A DNA stretch of 46,152 bases, from the NCBI GenBank assembly GCA_025054515.1, contig JANWZT010000001.1, positions 1-46,152 on the forward strand. Reading direction: 5' to 3'. Position numbers and translations under genes: made by a program. This stretch comes from Candidatus Caldarchaeum sp. GTDB lineage: Archaea; Thermoproteota; Nitrososphaeria_A; Caldarchaeales; Caldarchaeaceae. The number at the start of each line of letters is the position of its first letter. Within the stretch, counting starts at the first letter, position 1. The notes under the pieces were generated by a model that was not told where the DNA came from, did no database searches, and was given only the letters and a program-made list of their open reading frames with translations. Below, in pieces: positions 7,437 through 15,222 of the stretch.

Positions 7437-8441
7437 TCACCGGCGGGTTCTAATCTGCTCCACCGAATCGAAACCCCGCTTCAACATGATTTCCTTTAAC
7501 TCGCGGAGAATTTTCTCAACCGCGTACGGGCCTCGGTAGATCAAGGCCGTGTAGATTTGGACGGTGTTGGCACCGTTACGGAACGCTTCAAAGACATCGG
7601 AGCCGGTCGAAATACCTCCGACGGCGTGAACCTCAAACCCTTCGTCAACCAGTTCCCGCACATTCCTAACACATTCCAGCATGTACGGGAAAAGCGGCCG
7701 ACCGCTCAACCCACCCCTGCCGACAGCCACATTCGGCTCGTCGACGAGCAACGCGTTGACCGCGGTAACTCCGTCAAACCCGTTTTCGTACCAAATCTTC
7801 ACGACCCTGTTTACCGCTTCTCTGTCATTCTGCGTCGCGTAGGGAGGAGTTTTGAGGTAGGTTGGCTTGGTTTTGACGGCCGCGAGCGATGCCGCCGTGT
7901 TCCGGAAAACGGATGGCTCGAAGTAGTGGCGTAGCTGGGGCGTGTTGGGTGAGCTGATGTTGATTTCGACGGCGGCCACGTTTTTCTGGACTGCCGCGTA
8001 GCATTCAACAAGGTTTTCGGGTTTTTCATCCGCGACACTTACGACGACGGGCGTCTCTGAAGGCCTGTTTTCGTCGATGTTTTTGAGGAACTGTTCGAGG
8101 CCGGGGTTGGGAAACCCCATCGCGTTGACCAAAGCATTTTCCCGCTCCCGGCGAACGATCCGCGGCTTTGGAGAACCTTTCCTAAAATTCCGCGTCACAG
8201 ACCCGGCCACGATGTATCCGAAACCCAACTTCGCCAAATCCTTGACATGTGTGCCGTGTTTGTCGAAGCCGGCGGCGAGCCCGACGGGGTTTTTGAGACG
8301 GCCGAACTTGGTGTCGACGGTGAAACATTCTTCGGCATAGTTCATCCGGTAGGGAGAAAGGGGGAGGAGCCTGAGGCCCAGGTCGTGGGCGGTTTCGGGC
8401 GGAAGTTTCCGTAGCAACGCATAACCCAGACGCAAAAACAA
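7437..8441 (-). CDS. pyrD: Dihydroorotate dehydrogenase, class 2 type
   Basis: This FMN enzyme oxidises dihydroorotate to orotate in pyrimidine synthesis. The class 2 pattern is clear: an N-terminal membrane-facing helix pair (MFLRLGYALLRKLPPETAH), NPVGLAAGFDKHG for FMN binding, INISSPNTPQLRH with the catalytic Ser, AVGRGGLSGRPLFP, VHAVGGISTGSDVFEAFRNGA and VQIYTALIYRGPYAV. The length of 334 fits. Class 2 enzymes pass electrons to membrane quinone. The TTG start at 8441 is about 29 bp from a TTTATTTT box on the minus strand. Many archaea use class 1B instead, so the class 2 form is notable but not rare in this group. Confidence 0.93.
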   Translation of the reverse strand: MFLRLGYALLRKLPPETAHDLGLRLLPLSPYRMNYAEECFTVDTKFGRLKNPVGLAAGFDKHGTHVKDLAKLGFGYIVAGSVTRNFRKGSPKPRIVRRERENALVNAMGFPNPGLEQFLKNIDENRPSETPVVVSVADEKPENLVECYAAVQKNVAAVEINISSPNTPQLRHYFEPSVFRNTAASLAAVKTKPTYLKTPPYATQNDREAVNRVVKIWYENGFDGVTAVNALLVDEPNVAVGRGGLSGRPLFPYMLECVRNVRELVDEGFEVHAVGGISTGSDVFEAFRNGANTVQIYTALIYRGPYAVEKILRELKEIMLKRGFDSVEQIRTRR

Positions 8442-8520
8442 TTTGTCTCCGACCCGTGTCTCTCCTCACAAAATAAACCTTGCCGTCGGTAAAACTGGAC
8501 ACAGAAAAAAGGGGAAGAAA

Positions 8521-9234
8521 TTATTCGAGAGGAACCTTAACGGCCGCCGACAAAACCGCTTTCCCGGCTTTTTCCACGAAAGGCCTGAGATATTCGGCGT
8601 CAACCATCGGAGTCATTTCCGCCAAGTTGTCGCTGATAAGCAACGCCGAGCCTGTTTTCAGGTTCCGCAGCATTCCCAGCCCGAAAAGCGTCGCGCATTC
8701 CATTTCGACGGCGATGTACCCACGCCTGCTCCATTTCGCGGCAAATTCCGGGTCTTCGGCGTAGAAGGCGTCGCTCGAGAAAACAGGGCCTACATAGGTT
8801 TTCAACCCGTCGTTCTTGAACTCTTCTACGAGTGTTGAAACAACTTCGTAGCTCGGCGTGGGCGTGAGATGGGTGTCTGGAACATATTGCTGAAGCGTTC
8901 CACCGATGTACGCCGCGGCTGTCGGAATCACGACCTCACCGTTCTTCATCCCCTTCACGAAAGCACCACACGTACCGAACCGGATGATCAGCTTAGCTCC
9001 CAGCATGGCCACCTCCTCGAACACGATGGCCGATGAAGGCCCGCCGACGCCGTGGCAGATGACCGTGACGGGTTCGCCGCGGAAACTTCCGGTGTAAGCT
9101 ATGAATCCGCGGTTTTCGTTGACCAGACGCGGGCTGTCAAGCATCTTCGAAAGCTGGACAACACGGGCCGGGTCGCCGGCCGCAACCACGCGCTTCGCAA
9201 TATCACGGGTTTTCAAATGCTGTGGCTGAAGCAT
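8521..9234 (-). CDS. Nucleoside phosphorylase of the NP-I family (PNP/UP-like)
   Basis: This protein of 237 residues cleaves purine nucleosides or uridine with phosphate in base salvage. Family landmarks are VVAAGDPARVVQLS (phosphate-binding Gly/Asp/Pro loop), IRFGTCGAFVKGMKNGEVVIP and the nucleoside-site AVEMECATLFGLG. ISDNLAE supplies the Asp that in PNP contacts the purine, so purine specificity is favoured over uridine. The frame is open upstream to 9375, but that extra 47-residue tail overlaps the next gene and reads unlike the family, so ATG 9234 is used. It lies 34 bases downstream of the biotin-ligase-like gene on the same strand. Confidence 0.85.
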   Translation of the reverse strand: MLQPQHLKTRDIAKRVVAAGDPARVVQLSKMLDSPRLVNENRGFIAYTGSFRGEPVTVICHGVGGPSSAIVFEEVAMLGAKLIIRFGTCGAFVKGMKNGEVVIPTAAAYIGGTLQQYVPDTHLTPTPSYEVVSTLVEEFKNDGLKTYVGPVFSSDAFYAEDPEFAAKWSRRGYIAVEMECATLFGLGMLRNLKTGSALLISDNLAEMTPMVDAEYLRPFVEKAGKAVLSAAVKVPLE

Positions 9235-9268
9235 GCAAAAACGTTCAACCAGCGGCTCAAAAACATTT

Positions 9269-10018
9269 CTAAAACAGCGAAATCGATTCGACATCAGCCG
9301 GAGCCAACGAAATCCTCTCTTGCTCAACCCGCAGAACCATGCGGCCCAGCTCGTCAAAGCCTTCGAGAAAACCAATCAACTGCGTTCCATGCGACAGATT
9401 GACGGAGACAACCGTTCTGACGTATTCCAGCACATCGCGTATCCGGTCGAGAAGCTCCGTACGCCATCCCTCCTTGTAGAGTTGGTAGTTCTTCTCGAAG
9501 GACTGGAGGATGTTTTCGAGAAGAAGCGAATCCTCCACCTTGTCTCCCACTTCGAAGGCAAGCGAAGAACGCGACGATGCCGGTTCGCCGCCCAATTCGT
9601 CGGGGTTGACGTTAACGTAGATTCCCGCCCCGGCAAAAGCACGGGCCACCATGTCGTTCACTACCTCCATCTCAACCGACACAGAAGCTACCAAATTCCC
9701 GTGAAGGGTGATTTCGCTGGGCCATCGCAGCAATGGTTGAAGCCCGGTTGTTTTCGCGATGCCTTCGACAACCGACAGACCCGTCGTAAGGATGAGCAGA
9801 GGCGAAGTCGTTGCGCTCTGGCGTGGGTAGATGATGACCGCGAACCAGAGGCCACCTGATTTGACAGGCTTCAAACGACCCACGGCAGCCCTGTGATTTC
9901 GCGTGAAAACCGTAAAACCCTCGTCCAAAGCTCCGAGAGCCCTCGCCTCGTCAAAGATCGAAACGGCTTCGCCGACCTCCTTCAAATTCTTCTCCGCGGC
10001 CTTCAAACACTTCGGCAA
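9269..10018 (-). CDS. Degenerate biotin-protein ligase homologue, catalytic motifs lost
   Basis: Over its 249 residues the protein follows the BirA catalytic-domain layout: GGLWFAVIIYPRQSA, LLRWPSEITLHGNLVASVSVE, GAGIYVNVNPDEL and a C-terminal SH3-like part (LIGFLEGFDELGRMVLRVE). However, the biotinyl-AMP loop GRGRRG is replaced by AVGRLKP, WPND is WPSE, and the Lys of KLAGILVE (BirA K183) is Asn in GNLVASVSVE. Activity as a biotin ligase is therefore doubtful. It could be a regulator or binding protein that kept the fold, or a recently inactivated gene. There is no N-terminal DNA-binding domain. The TTG start fits the known N-terminus poorly, so the start is uncertain. Confidence 0.65.
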   Translation of the reverse strand: MPKCLKAAEKNLKEVGEAVSIFDEARALGALDEGFTVFTRNHRAAVGRLKPVKSGGLWFAVIIYPRQSATTSPLLILTTGLSVVEGIAKTTGLQPLLRWPSEITLHGNLVASVSVEMEVVNDMVARAFAGAGIYVNVNPDELGGEPASSRSSLAFEVGDKVEDSLLLENILQSFEKNYQLYKEGWRTELLDRIRDVLEYVRTVVSVNLSHGTQLIGFLEGFDELGRMVLRVEQERISLAPADVESISLF

Positions 10019-10109
10019 TACGACGCATCAACCAGCAATTAATGGTTTCCGTTTTCCTCGTCGACCGTCTCGAGTTGGGATAAAACATAATAGGTCGCGG
10101 GCCGCCGGG

Positions 10110-10934
10110 TTGAACGTGGCCGGACGACGGAGAACTCTTCTGAAAGCTGTTCTGGGCACGTCTCTCATCGCGACACTCGCCCCTTTCCTTTCATGGGGAG
10201 GGTATCTGTTCAGGCCCGAGGCCGCGGCCGGCCAGATAAGACAGAGGATAATCAACCTGAAAGATTTCCCCGTTAACTCGAAGCTCACGTTCCCGTTCCC
10301 GGCTACCGGCGACCCAACCGTCGACTCCGACCCCTTCAGACAATACATCCTCGTCCATCTACCGTCCGGCGACCTCAAAGCCTTCAGCAAAGTCTGCGTC
10401 CACCTCTGGTGCCTCTACGACTACATCCCTGAAAAACGCGAATTCCAGTGCCCATGCCATGGAAGCATCTACAACGCCGACACCGGCGTATCCATCAGAG
10501 GCCCCGCCGCGCTGCAGCCGTACCCAACAAACGCGTTGCCGGAGCTGACCATCGAAGTCGACCCCGACGGAACCGTGTACGCAACAGGCCTCAAAGGCAG
10601 AATCGGCTACGGCAGAGAATACAGAGCAGAAGCCGCTTGGATACAGCAGAGACAAAGCACTTCTCCCGACACACCGGCCGTAGCCTACGTAGCTTTGAAA
10701 GACCCCCTACCGCCTGAAGAATTCCTCACAACATTAAGAAGATACGACGTCCAGCTCGTGAAATGGTACGGTTACTTCGACAAATCAAGAACCGAAAGAG
10801 AATGGCTGATGAACGAAGGCGAAAAAAACGTCACACAAGCAACCGCGGTATACGGCGCCGACATTTCAGCGGTACCGGCCAAGCTACAACGCCTCCTCGA
10901 AGACCAGCGAATAATCACTCTACTCCCCCGATAA
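10110..10934 (+). CDS. Tat-exported Rieske iron-sulfur protein with long C-terminal extension
   Basis: Starting at TTG 10110 the protein has 274 residues. A twin-arginine signal (GRRRTLLK, then a hydrophobic stretch to about residue 28) directs folded export and membrane anchoring. The [2Fe-2S] ligands are C96 and H98 in CVHLWC and C114 and H117 in CPCHGS, and C101/C116 can form the usual disulfide. This is the Rieske protein of a cytochrome bc-type quinol oxidase, or a free relative. About 110 residues follow the Rieske domain (from about residue 165), which is unusual. No cytochrome b gene is adjacent. A TATA-like ATAAAACA about 28 bp upstream supports TTG 10110; a longer in-frame extension to 9903 crosses the divergent gene and was rejected. 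Confidence 0.88.
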   Translation: MNVAGRRRTLLKAVLGTSLIATLAPFLSWGGYLFRPEAAAGQIRQRIINLKDFPVNSKLTFPFPATGDPTVDSDPFRQYILVHLPSGDLKAFSKVCVHLWCLYDYIPEKREFQCPCHGSIYNADTGVSIRGPAALQPYPTNALPELTIEVDPDGTVYATGLKGRIGYGREYRAEAAWIQQRQSTSPDTPAVAYVALKDPLPPEEFLTTLRRYDVQLVKWYGYFDKSRTEREWLMNEGEKNVTQATAVYGADISAVPAKLQRLLEDQRIITLLPR

Positions 10935-10991
10935 AGCTAAAAAGCAACAACTCATCTTTCCCAACTGCGGGGGTCGCCAAGCCTGGTCAAA

Positions 10992-11020
10992 TACCACGGC
11001 CGAAGCCGTGGGAAACAACC
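10992..11020 (+). other. Noncanonical intron in the D-arm of tRNA-Leu
   Basis: About 29 nt separate the D-loop (ending CAAA) from the 3' half of the D-stem (GGC, 11021-11023). The insert contains a perfect 7-bp stem, CCACGGC and GCCGTGG, closed by a CGAA loop. GGT (10985-10987) and ACC (11018-11020) can pair to form the helix next to it, leaving bulges that splicing endonuclease could cut. Boundaries may shift by a few bases. Confidence 0.65.
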
Positions 11021-11035
11021 GGCGCAGGACTGAGA

Positions 11036-11059
11036 ACGCGCAGCCCTCGCGTCAGCAAG
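11036..11059 (+). other. Canonical-position intron (37/38) in tRNA-Leu
   Basis: Removal of this stretch restores a seven-base anticodon loop. CTGA (11030-11033) pairs with TCAG (11052-11055), leaving a three-base GAA bulge on the 5' side, and CGCG (11037-11040) pairs with CGCG (11048-11051) as the inner stem. The 3' bulge would be five bases instead of three, so this is a relaxed bulge-helix-bulge and the 3' site is approximate. Confidence 0.65.
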
Positions 11060-11226
11060 CTCCTGTCCCGAAGGGGTTCGTGGGTTCAAATCCCACCCCC
11101 CGCATGATTTTGTTGCTTCATCACATCCCAAAACCAGTCATCGTCGCCGATGAAAACCCGTTTCGAGCTGCATCTCCGTACTTCGCGACGAAAACGGCGG
11201 CCGAAGGTTTTCCAACTGTTGGGGGT

Positions 11227-12111
11227 TTAGGTAATTTGTTGTTCGGTTGGAAGTAGTTTGGCGAGTGTTTCGGTTTCTTGAGGTGATAGCGGTCTTGTCG
11301 GCGGTATGGGCTCGCCTACGTCGAGGCCGCGGAGCTTGAGCACGTACCTCGGTGCTGCGGTATCGGGGCCCACTTTTTTGACGGCGTCGCGGACTTTGTT
11401 GAAAATCTGTTGGAGGCGTAGGGCTTCTTCGATGTTTCCGTTCAAGACGTTTCGGTACATTCCGCTGGCTATTTCGGGGTAGAGTGAGGCGATTGCGCTG
11501 ACGTGCCGCCGGTAGCCCATGATGAAACTGTAGGCCATGATATGGTCTCCGCCCGCCGCGAGAAACCGCTCCTTACCGAACTTCTGGAACAGCTGAAGAA
11601 GCAGGTCGGTGTCGCCGCTGCTTTCTTTGAGGCCCGGCGGCGGATAAACTGTTTCCAATATTTTAGCCAGCGACTCGGCTGGTATTGGGTAGCCTTGTCT
11701 ACCGGGGTTGTTGTAGACGAGGACGGGAACCGATGATTCGTCGGATATTTTCTGGTAGAATTTGATGAGTGATTCGGTGTCGTAGCGGTAGTAGAACGGG
11801 GCCACGGCGGATACGGCGTGGGCTCCTATCCGGGAAGCGTGTCGTGTCAGCCAGAGGACTGTGTCGAGGTCTGACGCGCCCACGTGGACGATGACCAGCA
11901 TTTTCGAGCCGGCTGTCTCGACCGCGGCTTCGGCTACTTCCGCGCGTTTTTCCCTTCCAAGCTTCGCTCCTTCGCCCATGGTACCGAGGACGAACATCCC
12001 TTCGACACCCCGTTTCAGCAGGAAGTCGGCTGTTTCAGCCATCTTCTCCCGAAGGTTGATCGTGGGTGTTAAAACGGCGGCGATGACCCCCTTAAAATTG
12101 TTGAGCTCCAT
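11227..12111 (-). CDS. Dihydrodipicolinate synthase / N-acetylneuraminate lyase family aldolase
   Basis: This 294-residue TIM-barrel aldolase forms a Schiff base with pyruvate. The motifs are VLGTMGEGAKL (GTxGE, binding the pyruvate carboxylate), VPVLVYNNPGRQGY (catalytic Tyr, and an Arg as in DHDPS) and PGLKESSGD (Schiff-base Lys). The first motif has Met where DHDPS normally has Thr, so it may be a sugar-acid or other aldolase instead of lysine-pathway DapA. No diaminopimelate genes are nearby. The ATG at 12111 is about 30 bp from a TTTAAA box shared with the divergent udg gene. Confidence 0.85.
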   Translation of the reverse strand: MELNNFKGVIAAVLTPTINLREKMAETADFLLKRGVEGMFVLGTMGEGAKLGREKRAEVAEAAVETAGSKMLVIVHVGASDLDTVLWLTRHASRIGAHAVSAVAPFYYRYDTESLIKFYQKISDESSVPVLVYNNPGRQGYPIPAESLAKILETVYPPPGLKESSGDTDLLLQLFQKFGKERFLAAGGDHIMAYSFIMGYRRHVSAIASLYPEIASGMYRNVLNGNIEEALRLQQIFNKVRDAVKKVGPDTAAPRYVLKLRGLDVGEPIPPTRPLSPQETETLAKLLPTEQQIT

Positions 12112-12138
12112 GGACGGCTGGCTATGGGTTGGCTGGCG

Positions 12139-12144
12139 TTTAAA
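12139..12144. promoter_or_regulatory. Shared palindromic TATA box driving two divergent genes
   Basis: TTTAAA is self-complementary and its centre (12141.5) is exactly 30.5 bp from the minus-strand ATG at 12111 and 30.5 bp from the plus-strand TTG at 12172. It is the only good TATA-like element between them. Its use in both directions is inferred. Confidence 0.55.
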
Positions 12145-12171
12145 TGTTTGTCTGGTTGTTTATCGGCTGGG

Positions 12172-12768
12172 TTGGATGGTTTGGCCGCTGATGTGTTGGC
12201 TGGTGTGGCTGATGAGGTGCGGCGGTGCGTTCTATGTCCTCTTCATCGTGGTCGTTTGAACGCCGTTCCGGGGGAAGGCAGGGCCGACGCTGAAATCATG
12301 TTTATCGGCGAAGGCCCTGGGGAGGATGAGGATTTACAGGGAAGGCCCTTCGTGGGCCGTTCTGGGAAGCTGTTGACCGAAGCTTTGGAGGCCGCGGGCC
12401 TTCGGCGTGAAGACGTTTTCATCACGAACGTGGTGAAATGCAGGCCGCCCGGAAACCGCGAACCAACGCCCGAAGAAAGAAACATCTGCACCAAAAGCTA
12501 CCTGTTTAGACAGATTGACGCGGTCAACCCGCGTCTGATCGTTTTGCTCGGTTCCGTCGCCGTCCAGACTTTGCTCAACATCTCATCCGTCACCGCCGTA
12601 CGGGGGAGAGCCTTCGAAAAAGGCGGCCGAAGGTTTTTCGTAACTTTTCATCCCGCCGCGGCCCTCTACAACCCGGCCAACCGCGACATCTTCTTCCACG
12701 ACATCAAAAAGGCGAAAGAGCTGGCGGACAGCTTGAAATCGTTTCCCCGGCAGAGCAGGCTCGTGTGA
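12172..12768 (+). CDS. udg: Uracil-DNA glycosylase, family 4 (iron-sulfur)
   Basis: The 198-residue enzyme removes uracil produced by cytosine deamination, a major lesion at high temperature. Motif 1 is GEGPGEDEDLQGRPFVGRSG, and HPAA is the second active-site motif. C19 and C22 in CVLC and the two Cys of VVKCRPPGNREPTPEERNIC are the four [4Fe-4S] ligands of family 4. TTG 12172 is preferred to ATG 12124, because the earlier start would lie upstream of the TATA box and the extra 16 residues (GWLAFKCLSGC...) look unlike the family. The stop overlaps the start of the alkyladenine glycosylase gene, so the two repair enzymes form an operon. Confidence 0.93.
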   Translation: MDGLAADVLAGVADEVRRCVLCPLHRGRLNAVPGEGRADAEIMFIGEGPGEDEDLQGRPFVGRSGKLLTEALEAAGLRREDVFITNVVKCRPPGNREPTPEERNICTKSYLFRQIDAVNPRLIVLLGSVAVQTLLNISSVTAVRGRAFEKGGRRFFVTFHPAAALYNPANRDIFFHDIKKAKELADSLKSFPRQSRLV

Positions 12769-13334
12769 TGAGGTTGAAGCTGGGAAGAAGCTTCTACGAC
12801 CGGGACACGGTTGAGCTGGCGCAGAAACTTCTCGGCAAAATCATAGTCGTCAAACACGGGGAAAACATCAAACGATGCCGCATCGTCGAAACAGAGGCCT
12901 ACGTCAAAAACGACCGCGCCAACCACGCCTACAGAGGAATGACCCAACGCAACAAAAGCATGTTCGGCCCGCCCGGCATCCTCTACGTCTACACAGTCCA
13001 CACACATTACTGCATGAACGTGGTCCGCGGCGGCGGCGAAGCGGTGTTGATAAGGGCCGCGGAACCTTTGCAAAACGTTGATGGGCGGCTGGACGGCCCG
13101 GGTAGGTTGTGCAGGGAGCTGGGCGTCGACAGGAGCTTTGACGGCGTCGACCTCTGTTCTTCGGAGAAAATCTGGCTCGAAGACGATGGCTACGTGTTTG
13201 AGAAAATCGCCGTCACCCGTCGAATCGGAGTCACAAGGGACAAACATCGTCTGCTACGGTTTTTCATAGCCGACAGCCCATGGGTATCGCGGAAGAAAAG
13301 CCCATCTATCGCGGAAACAATCAAACCTGTCTGA
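12765..13334 (+). CDS. 3-methyladenine DNA glycosylase, AAG/MPG family
   Basis: This protein of about 189 residues excises alkylated and deaminated purines. It carries the AAG landmarks RIVETEAYV (catalytic Glu), RNKSMFGPPGILYVY (lesion-flipping Tyr region), NVVRGGGEAVLIRAAEP and GPGRLC. This family is common in eukaryotes and bacteria but patchy in archaea. It begins with GTG 12765 or ATG 12768 overlapping the udg stop, so both are translated from one message. It is convergent with hisD, seven bases away. Confidence 0.92.
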   Translation: MMRLKLGRSFYDRDTVELAQKLLGKIIVVKHGENIKRCRIVETEAYVKNDRANHAYRGMTQRNKSMFGPPGILYVYTVHTHYCMNVVRGGGEAVLIRAAEPLQNVDGRLDGPGRLCRELGVDRSFDGVDLCSSEKIWLEDDGYVFEKIAVTRRIGVTRDKHRLLRFFIADSPWVSRKKSPSIAETIKPV

Positions 13335-13341
13335 TGGCTCG

Positions 13342-14619
13342 TTACCTCGACGCGGCCGCCGCGTGTGCTGTGAGTCCTTCGGCTTTTGCGAGTGCTGCGG
13401 CGTGTTTGCCGAGGCGTTTGGCGGCTCCTTTCATTATCCTGACTTCGGTGATGATTTTCACGTAGTCGATGATGTTTAGTCCTCCGCGGGTTTTTGCTTG
13501 GCCTGATGTGGGAAGGACGTGGTTGACTCCTATGACGTAGTCGCTGAGGACGGGTGATGAATGTTTGCCGGCTGATATGAGGCCTGCGTTTGTTATTTGT
13601 GGCGTGATTTTTTCGTGTTTTGAGGGGATGTAGAGGTGTTCGGGTGCTATGGATTGGATGAGGGAAATCGCTGTTTTGGGGGTGTCGCATACGGCTATGT
13701 ATCCGTTTTTCTGGAGGGATTGTTCGATGGTTTCGCGTCTTTCGAGACGTGGTGATATGAGGTTGATGAATTTGAGGACCTCGTTGGCGAGCTCGTCGGA
13801 TGTGGTGACCAACCCGACCAAAGTGTCTTCGCTGTGTTCGGCCTGCGCACACATCTCAAGAGCTACATCCTCCGCGTCGCCCAAGTCGTCGCTGTAGACA
13901 ACCAGCTCCGTCGGCCCCGCCAACATGTCGACCATCACATCGCATCCGACGAGTTTCTTAGCCGCCGTAACGTAAGGCCCTCCCGGTCCCACCACCTTCG
14001 CAACAGGCTTAACCGTTTCGGTTCCGTAGGCCATGGCGGCTACGGCGTGGGGCCCTCCCACGGCATACACTTCGTCGGCGCCGGCCACGTAGAGGGCGGC
14101 CAAGACGACGTCGCTTATCTTTCCCGCACGGCTGGGCGGCGTGCACACCACCGTCCTCGGCACTTTCGCCACTTTCGCGGGAACAACCGTCATCAACACA
14201 GTGCTCGGGTAGGCAGCGGCTCCCCCCGGCACGTAACAACCCACCGAAGGAAGCGGCGAAGGCCGTTGCAGAACCATCACGCCTTCGTCAATTCTTTTCC
14301 TAAAGCCGAGTCTTTTCAGCTGTGTTTCGCTGAGTTTGGCGATGTTTTCAGCCGATTTGCGGAGGGCATTCCGGATCTCTTCGTCGACGCGTCTGTATGC
14401 TTCGGCGATTGTTTTCTTCGGGATTGCGATGTTTTGCCGCGAAACGTCGGGCGAATCATATCTTCTGGCGTATTCGAGCAAAGCTTCGTCGCCTCTGGTT
14501 CTGACGTCTTCGACGATTTTCCGCACGGCTTCGACGTAGTATTCGATGGGTTTTCTCGGCGACACGATTTCGGCGGCGGCCTTCTCCACCGATGTTCTAT
14601 CCACTCGGAAAAACCTCAA
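13342..14619 (-). CDS. hisD: Histidinol dehydrogenase
   Basis: This 425-residue zinc enzyme performs the last two steps of histidine synthesis, oxidising histidinol to histidine with NAD. Clear markers are GPGGPYVTAAKKLV, MLAGPTELVVYSDD, CAQAEHSEDT, APEHLYIPS (catalytic Glu-His pair) and GVNHVLPTSGQAKTRGGL near the C-terminus. Length is normal. No other his gene is in the window, so it is outside a his operon here. The start is the TTG at 14619, with TATA-like runs (CCATAAAC, CCTAATCA on the minus strand) within 20-31 bp. Confidence 0.96.
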   Translation of the reverse strand: MRFFRVDRTSVEKAAAEIVSPRKPIEYYVEAVRKIVEDVRTRGDEALLEYARRYDSPDVSRQNIAIPKKTIAEAYRRVDEEIRNALRKSAENIAKLSETQLKRLGFRKRIDEGVMVLQRPSPLPSVGCYVPGGAAAYPSTVLMTVVPAKVAKVPRTVVCTPPSRAGKISDVVLAALYVAGADEVYAVGGPHAVAAMAYGTETVKPVAKVVGPGGPYVTAAKKLVGCDVMVDMLAGPTELVVYSDDLGDAEDVALEMCAQAEHSEDTLVGLVTTSDELANEVLKFINLISPRLERRETIEQSLQKNGYIAVCDTPKTAISLIQSIAPEHLYIPSKHEKITPQITNAGLISAGKHSSPVLSDYVIGVNHVLPTSGQAKTRGGLNIIDYVKIITEVRIMKGAAKRLGKHAAALAKAEGLTAHAAAASR

Positions 14620-14715
14620 CCCGGTCGGAAATGATTAGGCTGGAGTTTATGGGTTTTTCATCCCGTGGTATGGGTGGAAAAATGCTTATTTTAGAGGTTT
14701 TGGCTGTTCTGCATA

Positions 14716-15222
14716 ATGGTTTCGGTTAGGGTCGTTGTTCCAATCGTTGTCGTGGTTTTGGCGGTTGTTGGTGTGTTTCTGCTCGCCGGCGACACAGGCC
14801 GCACCGGCACCACAACGCCGGCAACCACCACGCCGCAGAGAACCGAGACGCAGACGCCGACCCCGACTCCCACACCAACCCGGACACAGGCCATAGTCTC
14901 CCTCACCCTCTACATGAACGACTACGGCTACAACGCATCGCGCGGAGGCCCCACCATCAAAGCCTTCGTAGGCGACCTCATCCGCATACGTCTGATCGGC
15001 AACGGCTCGGGCCCCATCGTCCACGACTTCGTCCTCGACGAAAAAAGCCCATCACCCTACAACGTCCGCTCCGAAAGACTATCACGAGGCCGTGAACAAA
15101 CCATCGAATTCATCGCCAACCACGCCGGCGTCTTCAAGTACTACTGCAGCGTAGCACCGCCCGCGGGCCTCAGCCACCGAGACAGAGGCCAAGAAGGGAC
15201 GATCGAGATTCTCCCGAGATGA
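14716..15222 (+). CDS. Membrane-anchored cupredoxin (type 1 copper protein)
   Basis: The 168-residue protein has an N-terminal membrane segment (residues 6-24), a Thr/Pro-rich linker (about 30-57) and a cupredoxin domain. Likely copper ligands are H103 (VHDFVL), C144 (FKYYC) and H154 (LSHRD). The position five residues after the second His, where Met is usual, is Gln (Q159), as in stellacyanin, so the axial ligand may be Gln. Nine residues separate C144 and H154, longer than in plastocyanin. It probably carries electrons on the outer face of the membrane. It overlaps the next gene by four bases (ATGA). A TATA-like TTATTTTA lies about 25 bp before ATG 14716. Confidence 0.82.
   Translation: MVSVRVVVPIVVVVLAVVGVFLLAGDTGRTGTTTPATTTPQRTETQTPTPTPTPTRTQAIVSLTLYMNDYGYNASRGGPTIKAFVGDLIRIRLIGNGSGPIVHDFVLDEKSPSPYNVRSERLSRGREQTIEFIANHAGVFKYYCSVAPPAGLSHRDRGQEGTIEILPR

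Larger units (their letters stand above)
10967..11104 (+). tRNA. tRNA-Leu (anticodon GAG) with two introns
   Basis: The acceptor arms GCGGGGG (10967-10973) and CCCCCGC (11097-11103) pair perfectly, and the T-arm GTGGG-TTCAAAT-CCCAC and a leucine-type long variable arm (CCC-GAA-GGG) are intact. The anticodon stem is CAGGA (11025-11029) with TCCTG (11061-11065), and the loop begins CTGAGA, so the anticodon is GAG at 11032-11034. Removing about 24 nt after position 37 and about 29 nt in the D-loop restores an 85-nt tRNA-Leu with D-stem GCC/GGC. CCA is not encoded. Exact splice sites are uncertain. Confidence 0.88.

Noticed and set aside
9237..9375. N-terminal extension of the nucleoside phosphorylase
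   Set aside because: It overlaps the upstream gene and does not look like the family; the phosphate loop would be misplaced.
9903..10109. Longer N-terminus for the Rieske protein
   Set aside because: It overlaps the divergent biotin-ligase-like gene and would bury the twin-arginine signal far inside the protein.
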